Under the pieces are notes generated by a model. It was not told the origin of the DNA, did not search any database, and worked only from the letters and a program-made list of their open reading frames with translations. Of a DNA stretch of 17,434 bases, positions 15,456 through 17,434 are shown in pieces. Made by a program: the position numbers and the translations under genes. The DNA comes from Oligoflexia bacterium (GTDB lineage: Bacteria; Bdellovibrionota; UBA1018), in assembly GCA_903928955.1 (NCBI GenBank), contig CAIYTD010000121.1:1-17434 (forward strand), read 5' to 3'. The stretch's first letter is position 1; every line of letters starts with the position of its first letter.

Positions 15456-15485
15456 AAAAAAAGCCAGCAGAAAGAAGATTCTTTC
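15456..15485 (-). terminator. Weak terminator-like structure after the chemoreceptor gene
   Basis: On the minus strand a perfect inverted repeat (7-base arms GAAAGAA/TTCTTTC, 2-base centre, 15485-15470) is followed by TGCTGGC and seven T residues (15462-15456). The stem is AT-rich and the U-tract is displaced by 7 bases, so it is not a classic terminator. It lies between the chemoreceptor stop and the putative pal promoter. Confidence 0.3.
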
Positions 15486-15505
15486 AACTTATTGGAGTCT
15501 CTCCA

Positions 15506-17401
15506 TTATGCCACTTTCCGAGGAACTTTTTTTTGAGAATCTCCTTGTACAATTCCACTTAAATGAACGACCATTTCTTGAAGCAGTTTCGCTTGACTCA
15601 GAAGCTGAGTAGAAGAAGAAGCCGTTTCTTGAGCGGTTGAAACACTCCTTTGAGTATTTTGGTCCAATTGATTCATCGATCCCAAAAGCTGTTCTAAACC
15701 TTTAGACTGATCTGAAGAAGCTTCGGCGATCTGATTAATCAAGGATGCTATACTCTTAATCGATGCAATCACACTCTTTAAAACAGTTCCCGTATCATCG
15801 GCTAATTTGACTCCACCTTCAGTTTTAGAAACACTTTCTTTAATTAAAGCTGCAATATCTTGAGCTGCTAGGGCACTTTTCTGAGCTAAACCGCGGACTG
15901 CTTCTGCAACGACAGCAAACCCTTTACCATGCTCGCCCGCTCGTGCGGCTTCTACAGCTGCATTCAGGGCCAATAAATTCGTTTGAAAAGCAATATCATC
16001 AATTAAATTAATAGTTTGTTCAATTTTCTTAGAACTCTCAGCAACTTCGGAGATAGCTTGAATTAATTTCTTAAGTTCCACTTCTCCTTCATCGGCTGAA
16101 CGGCTTGCAGTAAAAGAATTGTCTGCAGCTGCCTGAGCATCTTGCGCATTTTTCTTCACCATGCTTGCTATTTTTCCGATGGAGACGACATTTGCTTCAA
16201 TTGCAATCGCTTCTTGTGCTGCCCCTTTGGAGAGTTCATTACTCGAACTCGACAACTTTTGACTCGCAATTGCCACATTTCCACTTGCACCGCTGATACT
16301 ACTAGTAATCGTAATCAATTGCTTGTTCAAGCTACTGCTAATAGTGCGGCCAAAAAAGAAGGCAATCAAGGTGGCGCATAACAGAAAAAATACGGTATTC
16401 CTAAGAGATTGGGACCGAGCTTTATCTAAAGCATTCACTCTTTGAGACAACAATACTTCCAATTGACTTGATGCAGCTTGCCACATTTTAGAAACATCTC
16501 TACTTGCAGCTTCTTCAACATCCAGATATTGCTGCAGCGACACGTTCATATCAGATTCAGAAATAATTTTTTGACAGATTCCAACGAACGCTTGAACAGA
16601 TCGATCAAAATTCTCTAATGAAGAAGATAGAGCCTGCTTCACTTGACTTTCATTCCTATTAGCGACTTGAAGATCAGCTGAAATAGCACTAGAAAGACTA
16701 GTATGAACCCGATGAGCTTCCGATTGACTTAATAAATTAGTCAACATCCGAAGCTTTTCTCTTTCACCCCCCGAAATGCTTTTGCGATGGATAATACCTT
16801 CTGCAAACCCGAGAATTTCTTGAATTCGATCTTGAACTTGAGGAAGTGCGTCACGCACAGCTTCAGATACATAAAAACTATTCAAATCAGGATCGCGATT
16901 CAAATTCGAGGTTTCACCCAAATAGGATATAACCCCTCTCAAATCATTAATGATCTGCTGATGCAAGTCATTGCTCATTACAGGCGTAATGTTTAAATTT
17001 TGGGCCTTTAAACCATTCCACTCTTCTCTAATGGCTCTACTGGCTAAACGACTCAACTGATTGGCATTAAAACCTTCTGCGGTAAATTTAAGGTTCGGAT
17101 CTAATACGGCCTCAGCCTTTTCCATTTCCTGAAAAGCTAGGTCAATTTTAGTCTCCAAGGAAGGTAAGGCATTTTTAGAGGCTAAATCTTTATTGAGAGC
17201 CCGCTGAGAAACAAGCTTATGCTCAAAAAGAGGCATCATGACATGTTCCACTTGATGTTGATAAGAAACTCCGCTTCGCTCTAAATTCGCAAACCGAATT
17301 GCCTGCTCTTTTTCAAGATTGAGCATCCAAGTCAACGCTACTATAGGTATAAAATATATAAAATTATTAAGAAAAAGCTTCTGAGATAGAGAAAATTGCA
17401 T
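15506..17401 (-). CDS. Methyl-accepting chemotaxis protein without a recognisable HAMP domain
   Basis: A 631-residue receptor. TM1 lies near residues 8-27 and TM2 at about 335-352; between them is a roughly 300-residue helical periplasmic sensor region. After TM2 the chain goes straight into Ser/Ala-rich signalling helices (about 365-610). The conserved hairpin tip is AFQTNLLALNAAVEAARAGEHGKGFAVVAEAVR (E490 near the tip), which binds CheA and CheW. The usual HAMP features (proline in the first helix, DE[IL]G before helix 2) are absent. There is no C-terminal NWETF-type pentapeptide for CheR tethering; the protein ends PRKVA. The start is fixed by an in-frame TGA 15 bases upstream, and an AAGAAAG lies directly before the ATG. 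The ligand cannot be told from sequence. Confidence 0.92.
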   Translation of the reverse strand: MQFSLSQKLFLNNFIYFIPIVALTWMLNLEKEQAIRFANLERSGVSYQHQVEHVMMPLFEHKLVSQRALNKDLASKNALPSLETKIDLAFQEMEKAEAVLDPNLKFTAEGFNANQLSRLASRAIREEWNGLKAQNLNITPVMSNDLHQQIINDLRGVISYLGETSNLNRDPDLNSFYVSEAVRDALPQVQDRIQEILGFAEGIIHRKSISGGEREKLRMLTNLLSQSEAHRVHTSLSSAISADLQVANRNESQVKQALSSSLENFDRSVQAFVGICQKIISESDMNVSLQQYLDVEEAASRDVSKMWQAASSQLEVLLSQRVNALDKARSQSLRNTVFFLLCATLIAFFFGRTISSSLNKQLITITSSISGASGNVAIASQKLSSSSNELSKGAAQEAIAIEANVVSIGKIASMVKKNAQDAQAAADNSFTASRSADEGEVELKKLIQAISEVAESSKKIEQTINLIDDIAFQTNLLALNAAVEAARAGEHGKGFAVVAEAVRGLAQKSALAAQDIAALIKESVSKTEGGVKLADDTGTVLKSVIASIKSIASLINQIAEASSDQSKGLEQLLGSMNQLDQNTQRSVSTAQETASSSTQLLSQAKLLQEMVVHLSGIVQGDSQKKVPRKVA

Positions 17402-17434
17402 CTTTCTTGATTTTTCATATTTAATATCACTGGT

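Noticed and set aside
1..17434. CRISPR array, insertion sequence, toxin-antitoxin pair or restriction system
   Set aside because: I saw no evenly spaced direct repeats other than the LRR codons, no transposase motifs with terminal repeats, and no paired small genes with toxin or methylase motifs.

Overview
The window comes from an AT-rich Gram-negative bacterium with an outer membrane: it has Pal, several lipoproteins with clear lipoboxes, and a FadL-type porin. The combination of a DUF4398 lipoprotein beside Pal, a Pal/CpoB pair without TolQRAB, a HAMP-less chemoreceptor and a short RpoZ resembles what I know of Bdellovibrionota and other former deltaproteobacteria. That placement is inference from protein style, not a database result.

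Left part (1-2090) is the accessory-looking end. A gene for a leucine-rich-repeat protein runs in from beyond the left edge; its frame is open from base 2, and the GTG at 317 is internal. It is followed by a decayed AAA-type ATPase/DUF4143 gene whose single reading frame is broken by TGA and TAA and whose P-loop part is missing. The remnant stops 4 bases short of the 3' end of a tRNA-Lys(CTT) gene on the minus strand, a position typical of a tRNA-anchored insertion boundary. No integrase or repeated attachment site is visible.

Middle-left (2248-6729, plus strand) holds three small envelope genes in a row: a secreted protein with a proline-rich linker and C-terminal anchor, an AMIN-like periplasmic protein, and a lipoprotein. 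A complete Lon protease follows. Its stop codon lies inside a strong hairpin that separates it from the convergent minus-strand gene set.

The rest (6737-15387, minus strand) is a tightly packed run, transcribed right to left: pal, DUF4398 lipoprotein, cpoB-like TPR lipoprotein, tsaD, rsmA, FadL-like porin, DUF502 membrane protein, smpB, long-chain acyl-CoA synthetase, rpoZ and an unrecognised 58-residue ORF. Overlaps of 4-14 bases and start codons of GTG and TTG suggest translational coupling. The run mixes envelope maintenance (Pal, DUF4398, CpoB), translation upkeep (TsaD, RsmA, SmpB), a plausible fatty-acid import and activation pair (FadL-like plus acyl-CoA synthetase) and RNA polymerase omega. 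A chemoreceptor gene lies upstream at the right edge.

I did not find a convincing new defence or mobile system. The items most worth checking are the LRR protein, the small ORF after rpoZ, the pal-led gene cluster, and the decayed ATPase abutting tRNA-Lys.
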